A program made the translations under genes and the position numbers. From Burkholderia catarinensis (GTDB lineage Bacteria > Pseudomonadota > Gammaproteobacteria > Burkholderiales > Burkholderiaceae), in NCBI RefSeq assembly GCF_001883705.2, contig NZ_MDEQ02000016.1, positions 1-64,000 of the forward strand: a stretch of DNA of 64,000 bases. Reading direction: 5' to 3'. Positions 35,598-44,442 of this stretch are shown one piece after another. Each line of letters starts with the position of its first letter. Within the stretch, counting starts at the first letter, position 1. Below the pieces are notes generated by a model. It was not told the DNA's origin, did no database searches, and saw only the letters and a program-made list of their open reading frames with translations.

Positions 35598-36512
35598 ATG
35601 GCCCCTATCAGCGGACCCGATTGGTCGAAACTCAGCTCGCTGGATCCGGAATTGATTCGCGCGTTTGTCGCGGTGGTGGATACGGGCGGCTTCACGTCCG
35701 CTGCGAGGCTGTTGCACCGGACGCAATCGACGATCAGTCTGCGGATCCGCACGCTCGAGGAGCGGCTCGATACGCCCCTCGTCCTGCGCGGCGGCCGCCG
35801 GCTCGCGTTGTCGCGCGACGGCGAGAATTTCCTGATTCACGCGCGCCGGATCATTCAGGTCCAGAGCGAGGCGATTGCCGCACTGAATCGAAGCAGTTCG
35901 TCGCAGCGTGTCATTCGTTTCGGATTGCCTGAGGATTACGCGGAGCTTTGGCTGCCGGATTTGCTGAAGCGCTTCCATGAATTGCGGCCCGGCGTGCAGC
36001 CGCACATCCATTGCCGGATGTCGCTCGAACTGCTCGACCGCCTGAATGCGGGCGAGCTCGACCTCGCGCTCGTCGTCCGGCACGGGCCGCGTCCCGGTGG
36101 TCACCCGCTCGGCAGTGAGCCGGTCGTGTGGGCCGCGCATCGGGATTTTCAGCTCGACCCGCAAGCCTCGGTACCGCTCGCGCTGTTTCCCGAAACCTGT
36201 TGTTACCGGCAGCGCGGGCTCGCGGCGCTCGCCGATATCGATCGGCCGTGTCATATCGTCTATACGAGCCAGAGCCCCACGGGGATCCGGATTGCGGTCA
36301 ATCACCGCGCGGCGGTAACCATCATCGACCGTTGCACGTTGCCCGCCAACTGGCGGGTGCTCGACGCGAACGACGGGTTGCCGCCGCTGCCGCCCGCCGA
36401 TCTCGAACTGCATCTCTCGTCCGGAATGCACGATCCGTCGACCGCCGATCTGGCGGCGCTGATCGCATCGATGGTCGAGGAGCGGCGACGCTCGCCGGTC
36501 GAGGCAGCCTGA
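35598..36512 (+). CDS. LysR-family regulator, divergent from the betaine-type locus
   Basis: The 304-residue protein has the winged helix GGFTSAARLLHRTQSTISLRIRTLEERL near residues 30-57 and an effector domain ending in PVEAA. It is divergent from the binding-protein gene with 178 bases between them, the usual position for a LysR activator. The helix-turn-helix with RTQSTIS resembles the ArgP/putative amino-acid-responsive branch. The ligand is probably the same compound the binding protein captures; that is inference. Confidence 0.86.
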   Translation: MAPISGPDWSKLSSLDPELIRAFVAVVDTGGFTSAARLLHRTQSTISLRIRTLEERLDTPLVLRGGRRLALSRDGENFLIHARRIIQVQSEAIAALNRSSSSQRVIRFGLPEDYAELWLPDLLKRFHELRPGVQPHIHCRMSLELLDRLNAGELDLALVVRHGPRPGGHPLGSEPVVWAAHRDFQLDPQASVPLALFPETCCYRQRGLAALADIDRPCHIVYTSQSPTGIRIAVNHRAAVTIIDRCTLPANWRVLDANDGLPPLPPADLELHLSSGMHDPSTADLAALIASMVEERRRSPVEAA

Positions 36513-36569
36513 CGCCGGCTGCGTCAGACCGGATACGCGCCCGACGTCCTGCGGGGTGGGCGACCGGAC

Positions 36570-37700
36570 CTAGTACGGATTGTCGTCAAAGCGGGAAGAT
36601 GCCTGCCGACGCTTCACGTCTTTCAGCCAGTCCTTGACCTTGCCCGGATCGTCGAATTCGCGCAGCGCCGCGTTCAGGTCGTGGATGCTGCGCTGCATGC
36701 CGGCAATGTCGCGCGTGAGCATGCGGACGACGGTATCGGGCGCGAGCTTGACGGACGGCGCGATCCCGTAAGTCCGCCGGAAACCGTTCTCGACGTGCAG
36801 GATCTCCTGATCCAGTTCGCGCAGCTGTTCCTCCAGGATGCCGTTGTAGCGCGTCAGCCGATCTTCGCCGAGGCCGTTGATTGCGTGCCGGTCGATCTGT
36901 TCGATCTCCAGTTGCAACTCCAGCAGTTGCAGCAGATTGCCCTTCGCATAAGCGTGGTTGACCCGCTGCATCAGCACGGTCTTGCGTTCCTGTTCCCGCG
37001 GATCGGTTTCGCGATCGGGGTGCAGCGCGCTGGCAAGCTTGCGATAGACGTCGCGGATCGACCGGCTCGATTCGGCCTGCTCGGCTTCGAGCCGCGCCTG
37101 CGCGGCCGATTGCCGGGGCGCTTTCTTGCGCTTGGCACGCTGTGCCTCGCGGGCCTCGTGGTCGGCCATGTCCCGTTTGAACTGTTCGTCCAGTTCGGCC
37201 TGCATGCGCTCCATGAGTTCGTCGGGCGACAGCGTGTCGGGATCGTCCGCCGGTTCGGCGCCGGGCATCGGTTCCGGTTCCGGCTTCATCTGCCCGAGAT
37301 CGGCAGGTGCTGCGTTGCTGTCGTGGTCCGGTGCGCTGTGCCGGCTGTAGATGACTTTCAACGCCGCGTCGTCGCTGACGTCGAGCAGGTCGCGCGCCAT
37401 GTCGGCGATCAGCCCGGACAGCGTGCGTTGCTCGGCCTTGCTCAATCCTTTTTGCAGGAAAGCGTCGTCGAGCTGATTGAGCAATCTGATCCGCAGTGCG
37501 GTCGATTCCTGTTCGAGCGGCAACAGCCCGTCGACGAATTTCTTCTGGAAGGCCGGCATCACGGCGTCCCAAGCACCGAGACGTTCGCGCCGCTTCTCGA
37601 TCTGCTTGACGAGCGTATTGAATGCTTTCTGGGCTTTCGACAGGCTGGCTGTCTCGTGGCCGGGCGCGATGGCGACCGCGGCTCCGCGGCGTGCGGTCAT
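36570..37700 (-). CDS. J-domain-like protein with coiled coils
   Basis: The 376-residue product is highly charged. A degenerate J domain lies near residues 214-255, with the diagnostic HPD in LASALHPDRETDP after VYRKLA. Long helical, coiled-coil-prone parts lie on both sides, and an acidic Pro-rich linker (PEPEPMPGAEPADDP) is near 140. There is no Gly/Phe-rich or zinc part, so it is a class C-type DnaK co-chaperone candidate. It is a single gene; the ATG has GAGGA upstream. The client is unknown. Confidence 0.75.
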   Translation of the reverse strand: MTARRGAAVAIAPGHETASLSKAQKAFNTLVKQIEKRRERLGAWDAVMPAFQKKFVDGLLPLEQESTALRIRLLNQLDDAFLQKGLSKAEQRTLSGLIADMARDLLDVSDDAALKVIYSRHSAPDHDSNAAPADLGQMKPEPEPMPGAEPADDPDTLSPDELMERMQAELDEQFKRDMADHEAREAQRAKRKKAPRQSAAQARLEAEQAESSRSIRDVYRKLASALHPDRETDPREQERKTVLMQRVNHAYAKGNLLQLLELQLEIEQIDRHAINGLGEDRLTRYNGILEEQLRELDQEILHVENGFRRTYGIAPSVKLAPDTVVRMLTRDIAGMQRSIHDLNAALREFDDPGKVKDWLKDVKRRQASSRFDDNPY

Positions 37701-37835
37701 GGTGGATGTCCTCCGGCCGCGGCGGGAGGCGCGGCAGGCCGGTATTTTAGCTGGATGGACGGCGCCCGCCGGCCTCCGGCTTCGTGCCCGCGTCGTCGCT
37801 GCATCGACGCAGGCACCGATGCCGATGCCGATGCG

Positions 37836-38543
37836 TTACAGCACCGCCATCGATTCCGTCATGTTCTGCTTCATGTAGTCGAGGAAGCGCTTCTGGAACA
37901 GCATCGTGTGCTCGTGCGCGGCCCGTTCGGCGGCATCGGCGTCGCGTCGCGCGATCGCATCGATCAGTTCGTCGTGGTCGCGGCCGAGCTTGGCCGCCGT
38001 GGGCGAACTGACCGTGAAGTCGAAATGCAGATGAAGCAGGCGCTGCCCTTCGCCCAGCAGCCGTTCGTAGTAGCCGACGAAGTACGGGTTGTTCGCGGCG
38101 TGCGCGATCGCCATGTGGAGCGCCTTGTTGGTCTCCGACATCGCCTGGAAGTCGCCGCTGTCGACCGCCTCCATGTAGATGTCGTCGGCCTTGCGGATTT
38201 TCGCGAGGTCGGCTTCGGAGCGCTGCGTGGCCGCGAGCCGCGTGACCGCGCGCTGGATCAGGTCGAGCGCCGAGATGTATTTCGGGAATTCCTCGATCTC
38301 GAACGGCGTGACGAGGGTCGTCCGGTTCGGCAGGATCGTGACGAGCCCCTCGCTGCTCAGCCGCGCGATCGCGTCGCGCACCGGCGAACGCGACAGGCCG
38401 AACTGCGCGGCCAGCGAGATTTCGTCGAGCTGCACGCCGGGTTTCAGCTTGAGCGTCAGGATCTGCTTGCGCAATTCCTCATACACATACCGTCCGCCGT
38501 GCCGGCGACCGCCACCTTCGGTTTCAACGGTCTCTTTGCTCAT
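37836..38543 (-). CDS. GntR/FadR-family regulator of hydroxyproline catabolism
   Basis: The 235-residue protein has an N-terminal winged helix (YVYEELRKQILTLKLKPG, then EISLAAQFGLSRSPVRDAI) and a helical FCD effector domain with a metal-type His set (HMAIAHAANNPY). It is the last gene of the leftward operon that breaks down hydroxyproline, 64 bases past the second proline-racemase-type gene. A repressor acting at the tandem repeats next to the operon promoter (47641-47660) is the simplest model. The inducer could be hydroxyproline or a pathway intermediate. Confidence 0.86.
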   Translation of the reverse strand: MSKETVETEGGGRRHGGRYVYEELRKQILTLKLKPGVQLDEISLAAQFGLSRSPVRDAIARLSSEGLVTILPNRTTLVTPFEIEEFPKYISALDLIQRAVTRLAATQRSEADLAKIRKADDIYMEAVDSGDFQAMSETNKALHMAIAHAANNPYFVGYYERLLGEGQRLLHLHFDFTVSSPTAAKLGRDHDELIDAIARRDADAAERAAHEHTMLFQKRFLDYMKQNMTESMAVL

Positions 38544-38607
38544 CTCGCCATCCTTCCTGTAATCGGCCCGGGTCGCCGGGCGCGCTCTCGAGTTTAGCAT
38601 CGCGTCC

Positions 38608-39654
38608 TCACGTGCCTGACGTCGCTGACGGCCCGAATCCTTCGCCCCACGTGTCGCTCAGCATGAACCCCGCGGCGAGCGGATCGTCGGGATCGACGCC
38701 GAGCTGCTGGAACCCGAACACCCACGCGCGCCCGGTCACGCGCGGCAGTACGGCCGGCCGGCCGCCCACTTCGGTCGTACCCAGCAGTTCGACGCGGAAT
38801 TCCCCGCCGATCGTGGAGCGCGACGTGAGGCGATCGCCGACCTGTACGCGCCCGCGGGCCGCGAGCGTCGCCAGGTTGGCCGAGCTGCCGGTCCCGCACG
38901 GCGACCGGTCGACCCGGCCGGGCGGCAGCGTCGTGCAGGTCTGGTACACCGTGTCGTCGACACGGTTGCGGAACATCACGTACGCGACTTCGTTGATCTC
39001 CGGGAACAGCGGATGCCGCACGGCGACCTGCCGGTTGATGATTGCCTTGAGCCGCACGCCGTGCGTCGCGAGCTGCCGCGCGTTGCCCGGCGCGATGTCG
39101 AGCCCGATCTGGTCGACGTCGACGAGTGCGTAGTACACGCCGCCGAACGCGATATCGGCCTTGATCGTGCCGAATTCCTCCGTGTGCACGTCGACGTCGA
39201 GGTGTTCGACGAACGACGGCACCATGTCGAGCGATACGCCGACGCAGCGGCCGTCGCGGCATGCGGCCCGCGCGGTGACGAGCCCGGCCGGCGTGTCGAG
39301 CACTACCGTGGTTTCGGGCTCCTGCATCGGCACCATCCCGAGTTCGAGCAGCGCGGTCACGACGCAGATGCAGTTGCTGCCCGACATCGGATGCGCCTTG
39401 TCGGCCTGCAGCACGATGAAACCCGCCTGCGCTTCCGGCCGCGTCGGCGGCAGCAGCAGGTTGACCGACATCTGCAGGCAGCCGCGCGGCTCGAGCACGA
39501 CCAGGCGCCGCAAACTGTCGTCGGTCTCGTTGATATGGTTCATCTTGTCGAGCATGGTCTTGCCCGGCACGTCGAGGACGCCGCCGGTGATCACCTTGCC
39601 GATTTCGCCCTCGCAATGCACGTCGACGAGCTGCAGCGTTTTGTTCCAGCGCAT
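38608..39654 (-). CDS. Proline racemase-family enzyme, Ser/Cys type
   Basis: The 348-residue product belongs to the proline racemase superfamily but differs from the HypE-like protein at 42460-43476. Its first catalytic position reads MSGSN (Ser instead of Cys) and the second is SPCGTGSS (Cys). Family members with a changed first or second residue include 4-hydroxyproline epimerases and trans-3-hydroxyproline dehydratases. AAGGTGA precedes the ATG, and the upstream dehydrogenase ends 15 bases before it. It may extend the operon to another hydroxyproline isomer; which reaction it does cannot be settled here. Confidence 0.82.
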   Translation of the reverse strand: MRWNKTLQLVDVHCEGEIGKVITGGVLDVPGKTMLDKMNHINETDDSLRRLVVLEPRGCLQMSVNLLLPPTRPEAQAGFIVLQADKAHPMSGSNCICVVTALLELGMVPMQEPETTVVLDTPAGLVTARAACRDGRCVGVSLDMVPSFVEHLDVDVHTEEFGTIKADIAFGGVYYALVDVDQIGLDIAPGNARQLATHGVRLKAIINRQVAVRHPLFPEINEVAYVMFRNRVDDTVYQTCTTLPPGRVDRSPCGTGSSANLATLAARGRVQVGDRLTSRSTIGGEFRVELLGTTEVGGRPAVLPRVTGRAWVFGFQQLGVDPDDPLAAGFMLSDTWGEGFGPSATSGT

Positions 39655-39669
39655 GATCGATTCACCTTC

Positions 39670-41151
39670 TCACTTGATGTACCAGCCCCACGGCTTGTCG
39701 CTGTCGTAGCGCGTGATCTGCTTGATCTCGAGGTAGTTGTTCAGCCCCCACTCGCCGAGTTCGCGTCCGATCCCGCTCTGCTTGTAGCCGCCCCACGGCG
39801 CCTCCGTGAACGTCGGCTGCGAGCAGTTGATCCACACGATGCCCGCGCGCATCGCACGGGCGACGCGCTCGCAGCGCGGCAGGTCGGCCGACATCACGGC
39901 TGCCGCGAGACCGAAGCGCGAATCGTTGGCCGACCGGATCGCTTCGTCTTCCGTATCGAACGGCCGCACGCAAACGACCGGCCCGAAAATCTCCTCGCGC
40001 CAGATCCAGCTCTGTTCCGGCACGTCGGCGAACACGGCCGGCTCGATGAAGTAGCCGCGTTCGAGATGCGCGGGCCGGCCGCCGCCCGTCACGAGCCGCG
40101 CGCCTTCTTCGCGGCCGCGTGCGATGGCCGCCAGCACCTTGTCGTACTGGCCGCGGCCGACCAGCGGGCCGAGCAGTACGCCTTCGTCGCGGCCGTTGCC
40201 GATCCTGATTTTGCGCGCTTCCTGCGCGAGCCGCTCGACGAGCGGCGCGTACAGCGAGCGCTCGACGAGCACGCGCGACGTGGCCGAACACACCTCGCCC
40301 TGGTTCCAGAAGATGCCGAACAGGATCCATTCGACGGCCGCCTCGAGATCGCTGTCGCCGAACACGATGAACGGCGACTTGCCGCCGAGTTCGAGGCTGA
40401 CGTTCTTGATGTCGCGCGCGGCGGTCTGCATGATCCGGCTGCCGGTCGGCACGCTGCCGGTGAACGCGAGCTTGTCGATGCCCGGATGCTCGGCGAGCGG
40501 TGCGCCGGCGTCCGCGCCGAGGCCCGTCACGACGTTCAGCACGCCGGCCGGCAGCCCGGCCGCGTCGGCGATGCCGGCCAGCTCCAGCGCGGTGAGCGGC
40601 GTCAGCTCGGACGGCTTGAGCACCATCGTGCAGCCGGCCGCGAGCGCGGGCGCAACCTTCCACGCGGCCATCAGCAGCGGAAAATTCCACGGGATGATCG
40701 CGCCGGCCACGCCGATCGGCTCCCTGCGCACGACCGTGCTGAAGCGCTCGTCGGCCAGCGGCACGGGCGTTTCGGCGTTGCCGTCCAGTTGTTCGGCAAG
40801 CCCCGCGTAGAAGTCGAAGCAGCCGGCGGCATCGCCGAGATCCCACAGCGCTTCGGGCAGCGGCTTGCCGTTGTCGCTCACTTCGAGTTCGGCCAGCTCG
40901 GGCAGGCGATCGCGGATGCCCTGGGCGATCGCGCGCAGCACCGCGGCGCGCGCGGCGCCGGTCATGCGCGGCCACGGGCCTGCGTCGAAGGCGCGACGCG
41001 CGGCGTTGACCGCGAGGTCGATGTCTTCGGCGGTGGCGGCCGCCACCTTCGCGATCACGGTTTCGTCGCTCGGGTCGAGCGTGTCGAAGGTCTGGCCGCG
41101 AACGGGCGCCACCCAGCGGCCGTCGATGAAAAGTCGTTCGTAGGATTGCAT
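39670..41151 (-). CDS. Aldehyde dehydrogenase, probable 2-ketoglutarate semialdehyde dehydrogenase
   Basis: The 493-residue ALDH has the NAD-binding loop FTGSVPTG near residue 231, the general base Glu in LELGGKSP near 255 and the catalytic Cys in GEVCSATSR near 289. In a hydroxyproline operon the aldehyde to be oxidised is 2-ketoglutarate semialdehyde, giving 2-ketoglutarate. By sequence alone the betaine-aldehyde-type class is equally close, so the substrate rests on context. It lies between the oxidase-like gene and the second racemase-type gene. Confidence 0.85.
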   Translation of the reverse strand: MQSYERLFIDGRWVAPVRGQTFDTLDPSDETVIAKVAAATAEDIDLAVNAARRAFDAGPWPRMTGAARAAVLRAIAQGIRDRLPELAELEVSDNGKPLPEALWDLGDAAGCFDFYAGLAEQLDGNAETPVPLADERFSTVVRREPIGVAGAIIPWNFPLLMAAWKVAPALAAGCTMVLKPSELTPLTALELAGIADAAGLPAGVLNVVTGLGADAGAPLAEHPGIDKLAFTGSVPTGSRIMQTAARDIKNVSLELGGKSPFIVFGDSDLEAAVEWILFGIFWNQGEVCSATSRVLVERSLYAPLVERLAQEARKIRIGNGRDEGVLLGPLVGRGQYDKVLAAIARGREEGARLVTGGGRPAHLERGYFIEPAVFADVPEQSWIWREEIFGPVVCVRPFDTEDEAIRSANDSRFGLAAAVMSADLPRCERVARAMRAGIVWINCSQPTFTEAPWGGYKQSGIGRELGEWGLNNYLEIKQITRYDSDKPWGWYIK

Positions 41152-41170
41152 GAAGGGTCTCGAAGGAAGG

Positions 41171-42463
41171 TCAGGCGAAGCGATAGGCGCTGAACGGCGA
41201 CAGGTCCTGCCGCGTCGGCCGGCCGGCGACGAGGTCGCCGATCAGGCGGCCGGTCGTCGCGCCGAGCGTGAGGCCGAGCTGGCCATGGCCGAATGCCATG
41301 TAGGTGTTGGGCAGCCGTTTCGAGCGGTCGATCACCGGTTTCGTGTCGGGCAGGAACGGCCGATAGCCGACGCCGTATTCGACGCGCGCGGTCCGCAGCT
41401 CGGGCAGGATGCGCCTGGCTTTTTCCAGGATGATGTCCGCGCGCCGGAAGTTCGGCGCGGCATCGCGGCCCGCGAACTCGATGGTGCCGCCGATCTGCAG
41501 GCCGCGCGTCATCGGGCTGAAGCAGAAGCCGCCGTCCGCGTAAATCACGGAGTGACGGAATTCGACGCCCGGGTCGGCGAGCAGCGCCTGGTAGCCGGCG
41601 ATGCCCTCGAGCGGCACGCGCACGCCGAGCTGGCCGAAGAACTGCCGCGAACCGGTGCCGGCCGCGACGACGACATGATCGGCCGCGAGGCGCTCGCCGT
41701 TGGCGAGCGTCACGCCCGTCGCGCGTCCGGATGCCTCGTCGATGCGTGCGGCGTTCGCGCGGATACGGCGCCCGCCCTGTGCCTCGAAGCTGGCCGTCAG
41801 CGCCGCGATGAAGCCTTCGGTATCGCTGACCGCGCGCCAGTCGGGAAACAGCAGCCCGTGCCGGAACCGGCCGGCGAGCGCCGGTTCGAGATCGCCGATG
41901 TCCGCGGCCGTCAGCCGCCGCGATTCGAATCCGAGCGACTGTCGCAGGTCCAGATGCGGTTGCTCGTGGGCGATGCCGACCGGATCGTCGAATACCTCGA
42001 GCACCGGCCGCTGGCCCAGCAGCGCCCGGTCGCCGCATGCGTCGAGCAGCGGCGCATAGTCGGGATACACGTCGTGCGTCAGCGTGGCTATCGCCTGCGC
42101 GATCGACACGATCTTCGCGTGGCGGGCCGACGCGACGAAGCGGAAGAACCACGGCAGGATGCCGGGCAGTGCGCCGGGCCGCAGCGCAAGCGGCCCCTGC
42201 TGGTCCATCAGCCAGCGCGGCACCTTCATCAGGATGCCCGGCTTCGACAGCGGGATGACCTCGCTGACCGCCATCTGCCCGCAGCTCCATTTCGCGGTGC
42301 TGTCACCGGGGGCGGCCGGATCGATCAGCGTGACGTCGTACCCGTCGCGCTGAAGATAGAGCGCGCAGCACACGCCGACGATCCCGCCGCCGATCACGAC
42401 CGCCGTTTCGTGACGTGCGACGCCGGGCGCCGCGGGCGCATGTTCTCGCGGAAGCGCGTTCAA
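41171..42463 (-). CDS. FAD-dependent D-amino acid dehydrogenase (HypO-like)
   Basis: The 430-residue protein has the FAD dinucleotide motif VVIGGGIVGVCCALY near residues 20-34 and the DadA-type C-terminal HGQLGLTLG segment. It would oxidise cis-4-hydroxy-D-proline to pyrroline-4-hydroxy-2-carboxylate, passing electrons to the respiratory chain. The start is a TTG at 42463 that overlaps the stop of the HypE gene by four bases, with AGGAG eight bases upstream. No ATG precedes the FAD motif. The single-subunit form fits the Pseudomonas-type HypO. Confidence 0.86.
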   Translation of the reverse strand: MNALPREHAPAAPGVARHETAVVIGGGIVGVCCALYLQRDGYDVTLIDPAAPGDSTAKWSCGQMAVSEVIPLSKPGILMKVPRWLMDQQGPLALRPGALPGILPWFFRFVASARHAKIVSIAQAIATLTHDVYPDYAPLLDACGDRALLGQRPVLEVFDDPVGIAHEQPHLDLRQSLGFESRRLTAADIGDLEPALAGRFRHGLLFPDWRAVSDTEGFIAALTASFEAQGGRRIRANAARIDEASGRATGVTLANGERLAADHVVVAAGTGSRQFFGQLGVRVPLEGIAGYQALLADPGVEFRHSVIYADGGFCFSPMTRGLQIGGTIEFAGRDAAPNFRRADIILEKARRILPELRTARVEYGVGYRPFLPDTKPVIDRSKRLPNTYMAFGHGQLGLTLGATTGRLIGDLVAGRPTRQDLSPFSAYRFA

Positions 42464-43476
42464 TTGACGAACTCCTGCAGGCTGAAGCCGTGCGCATACG
42501 GCTGGGACGAGTCGACGCGATACTGCGCGCGCCCGGTGACCCATGCGCGCCCTTCGATGCTCGGCCGCACGGCGTCGAGCCCGCTGTCGAGGCGCGCGAG
42601 CGCTTCCACGCGGCCGATGAAGCGGCTGCCGATCAGGCTTTCGTGGCAATACGCGTCGCCCGCTTTCAGCCGGCCGCGCGCGAAGCGCTGCGCGACGCGT
42701 GCCGAGCTGCCGGTGCCGCACGGCGAACGGTCGACGAGACTGTCGCCGGCGATCACCACCGCACGCCCGTGCGCGTCGTCCGCGATCGGCTTGCCGGTCC
42801 ACATGCAGTGCCGGACGCCGTGAATGGCCGGGTGGTCGGGATGCACGACGTCGATCGCATCGTTGACCGCACGCTGCACGTCGCGGCCCCACGCGAGCAG
42901 TTGGTCCGGCGTGAAGTGTTCGCAACCGGGGAAGTTCGGCTGAACCTCGACGATCGGATAGAAGTTTCCGCCGTACGCGACATCGACGGCCAGCGTGCCG
43001 AGGGCCGGAATGGCGATCTCGACGTCGCGTGCGAGCAGGAAGCTCGGCACGTTGGTGAAGCGCACCGACGTCACGCGCTCGCCGGTCGTCTCGTAGCGCG
43101 CGACGATCTGCCCCGCCGGCACGTCGACGGTGACCGTGCCCGGCTGCTGCGGCACGACGAGGCGCTCCTCGATCGCGAACGCGATCGAGCCGATCGTCGC
43201 ATGGCCGCACATCGGCAGGCAGCCCGACGTCTCGATGAACAGCAGGCTGAAATCGGCGTTGTCGCTCACGGGTGGATAGAAGATCGTGCCCGACATGTGG
43301 GCGTGGCCGCGCGGCTCCAGCATCAGCGTGCGGCGAATCCAGTCGTGATGCGCGACGAAATCCTCGCGGCGCGCATTCATCGTCGCGCCCTGCAGCGTCG
43401 GCGCGCCGTCGATCACCATGCGCACCGGCATGCCTTCGGTATGGCCTTCGATACAGGTAAAGCTGTGAATCGTCAT
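42460..43476 (-). CDS. hypE: 4-hydroxyproline 2-epimerase
   Basis: The 338-residue proline-racemase-family protein has both catalytic cysteines: MCGHATIGS near residue 89 and SPCGTGSS near 252. This Cys/Cys pair is typical of trans-4-hydroxy-L-proline epimerases. It would make cis-4-hydroxy-D-proline, the substrate of the overlapping oxidoreductase gene. It sits between the deaminase gene (56 bases upstream) and that gene. The Cys/Cys pair also occurs in true proline racemases, but the operon decides for the epimerase. Confidence 0.9.
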   Translation of the reverse strand: MTIHSFTCIEGHTEGMPVRMVIDGAPTLQGATMNARREDFVAHHDWIRRTLMLEPRGHAHMSGTIFYPPVSDNADFSLLFIETSGCLPMCGHATIGSIAFAIEERLVVPQQPGTVTVDVPAGQIVARYETTGERVTSVRFTNVPSFLLARDVEIAIPALGTLAVDVAYGGNFYPIVEVQPNFPGCEHFTPDQLLAWGRDVQRAVNDAIDVVHPDHPAIHGVRHCMWTGKPIADDAHGRAVVIAGDSLVDRSPCGTGSSARVAQRFARGRLKAGDAYCHESLIGSRFIGRVEALARLDSGLDAVRPSIEGRAWVTGRAQYRVDSSQPYAHGFSLQEFVN

Positions 43477-43532
43477 GTTGGGATGCCCTCGGTCGACGTA
43501 CCGGCGCCGCGCGGCGCCGGTACGGGTGCGCA

Positions 43533-44411
43533 TTACGCTTGCGACGCCTCGAAGATCGCGCGGAACTCCGCTTTCTCGTGGTCGGTCAGCGGCTGCAGGG
43601 GCATGCGCGCGTTGCCGACCTTGAAGCCGGCCAGTTCGCAGCCGTACTTGACCTTCTGGATAAACTTGCCCGACTCCATGCTCGCCATCACCGGGAACAG
43701 CGAACGCATCACATTCTGCGCGCCTGCGATGTCGCCGGCCGAGAATTTGTCGTAGAAGCTCACGACCTGTTTCGCGAAGCAGTTCGCGGGCCCGCAGATC
43801 CAGCTCGTCGCGCCCCACAGGAAGAAGTCGAGCGCCTGGTCGTCGGAGCCGCACGACAGCTGATAGTGCTCGCGATATTTGCCGCCGATCTCGATCGCGC
43901 GCAGCAGGTTGCCGCTGCTTTCCTTGATGCCGATCACGCGCGGGTGATCCTTGAACGCGTCGAGCACGCCGAAGCCGACCTCGACGTTCGTGCGCACCGG
44001 ATAGTTGTACAGGATCACGTTCACGTCGGTCACCGCGGCGAGAATCGCGTCGTAGTGCCCGGTCAGCTCGTCCTGCGACGGCAGCGCGTAATACGGCGGC
44101 GCGATCAGGATGTTCGTGTAGCCGGCGTCGCGCGCCTGGCGGACCTGCTCGATCACTTCGCGCGTCGACGAGCCGTTCGCGCCGGCAATCAGCGTGCCCC
44201 GGTTGCCGACCACTTCGCGCACGGTCTTCATCACCGCGCGGCGCTCGTCGTTCGCGAGCGCGTAGTACTCGCCCGTCGAACCCAGCGGCACGAAACCGCT
44301 GACGCCCGCGGCGAGCTGATATTCGAGGATCGACGCGAGCGTATCGTGGTCGACCGCGCCCGATGCATCGAACGGCGTCACGAGTGCGGGCAGAATGCCT
44401 TTCAGTTGCAT
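43533..44411 (-). CDS. hypD: Pyrroline-4-hydroxy-2-carboxylate deaminase
   Basis: The 292-residue DHDPS-superfamily protein keeps GSTGEY near residue 43, the Tyr in LYNYPVR near 134 and the Schiff-base Lys in GIKESS near 163. In hydroxyproline loci this family member removes ammonia from pyrroline-4-hydroxy-2-carboxylate, giving 2-ketoglutarate semialdehyde. It lies between the ABC permease genes and the epimerase gene. Lysine biosynthesis is unlikely here. The symbol follows usage in Pseudomonas and Sinorhizobium. Confidence 0.88.
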   Translation of the reverse strand: MQLKGILPALVTPFDASGAVDHDTLASILEYQLAAGVSGFVPLGSTGEYYALANDERRAVMKTVREVVGNRGTLIAGANGSSTREVIEQVRQARDAGYTNILIAPPYYALPSQDELTGHYDAILAAVTDVNVILYNYPVRTNVEVGFGVLDAFKDHPRVIGIKESSGNLLRAIEIGGKYREHYQLSCGSDDQALDFFLWGATSWICGPANCFAKQVVSFYDKFSAGDIAGAQNVMRSLFPVMASMESGKFIQKVKYGCELAGFKVGNARMPLQPLTDHEKAEFRAIFEASQA

Positions 44412-44442
44412 GAGATTTCTCCGGCTTGACGAGAGTTGCGAG

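Noticed and set aside
36681..38597. 638-codon plus-strand frame opposite the J-domain and GntR genes
   Set aside because: Antisense shadow spanning two supported genes and the gap between them; composition is non-natural.
39013..41193. 726-codon open frame on the plus strand antisense to the racemase-type and aldehyde dehydrogenase genes
   Set aside because: Arg/Val/His-rich shadow of two well-supported minus-strand genes; no family similarity and no ribosome binding site.
43533..44411. Lysine-pathway dihydrodipicolinate synthase
   Set aside because: Located inside a hydroxyproline operon; the family includes the deaminase of that pathway.
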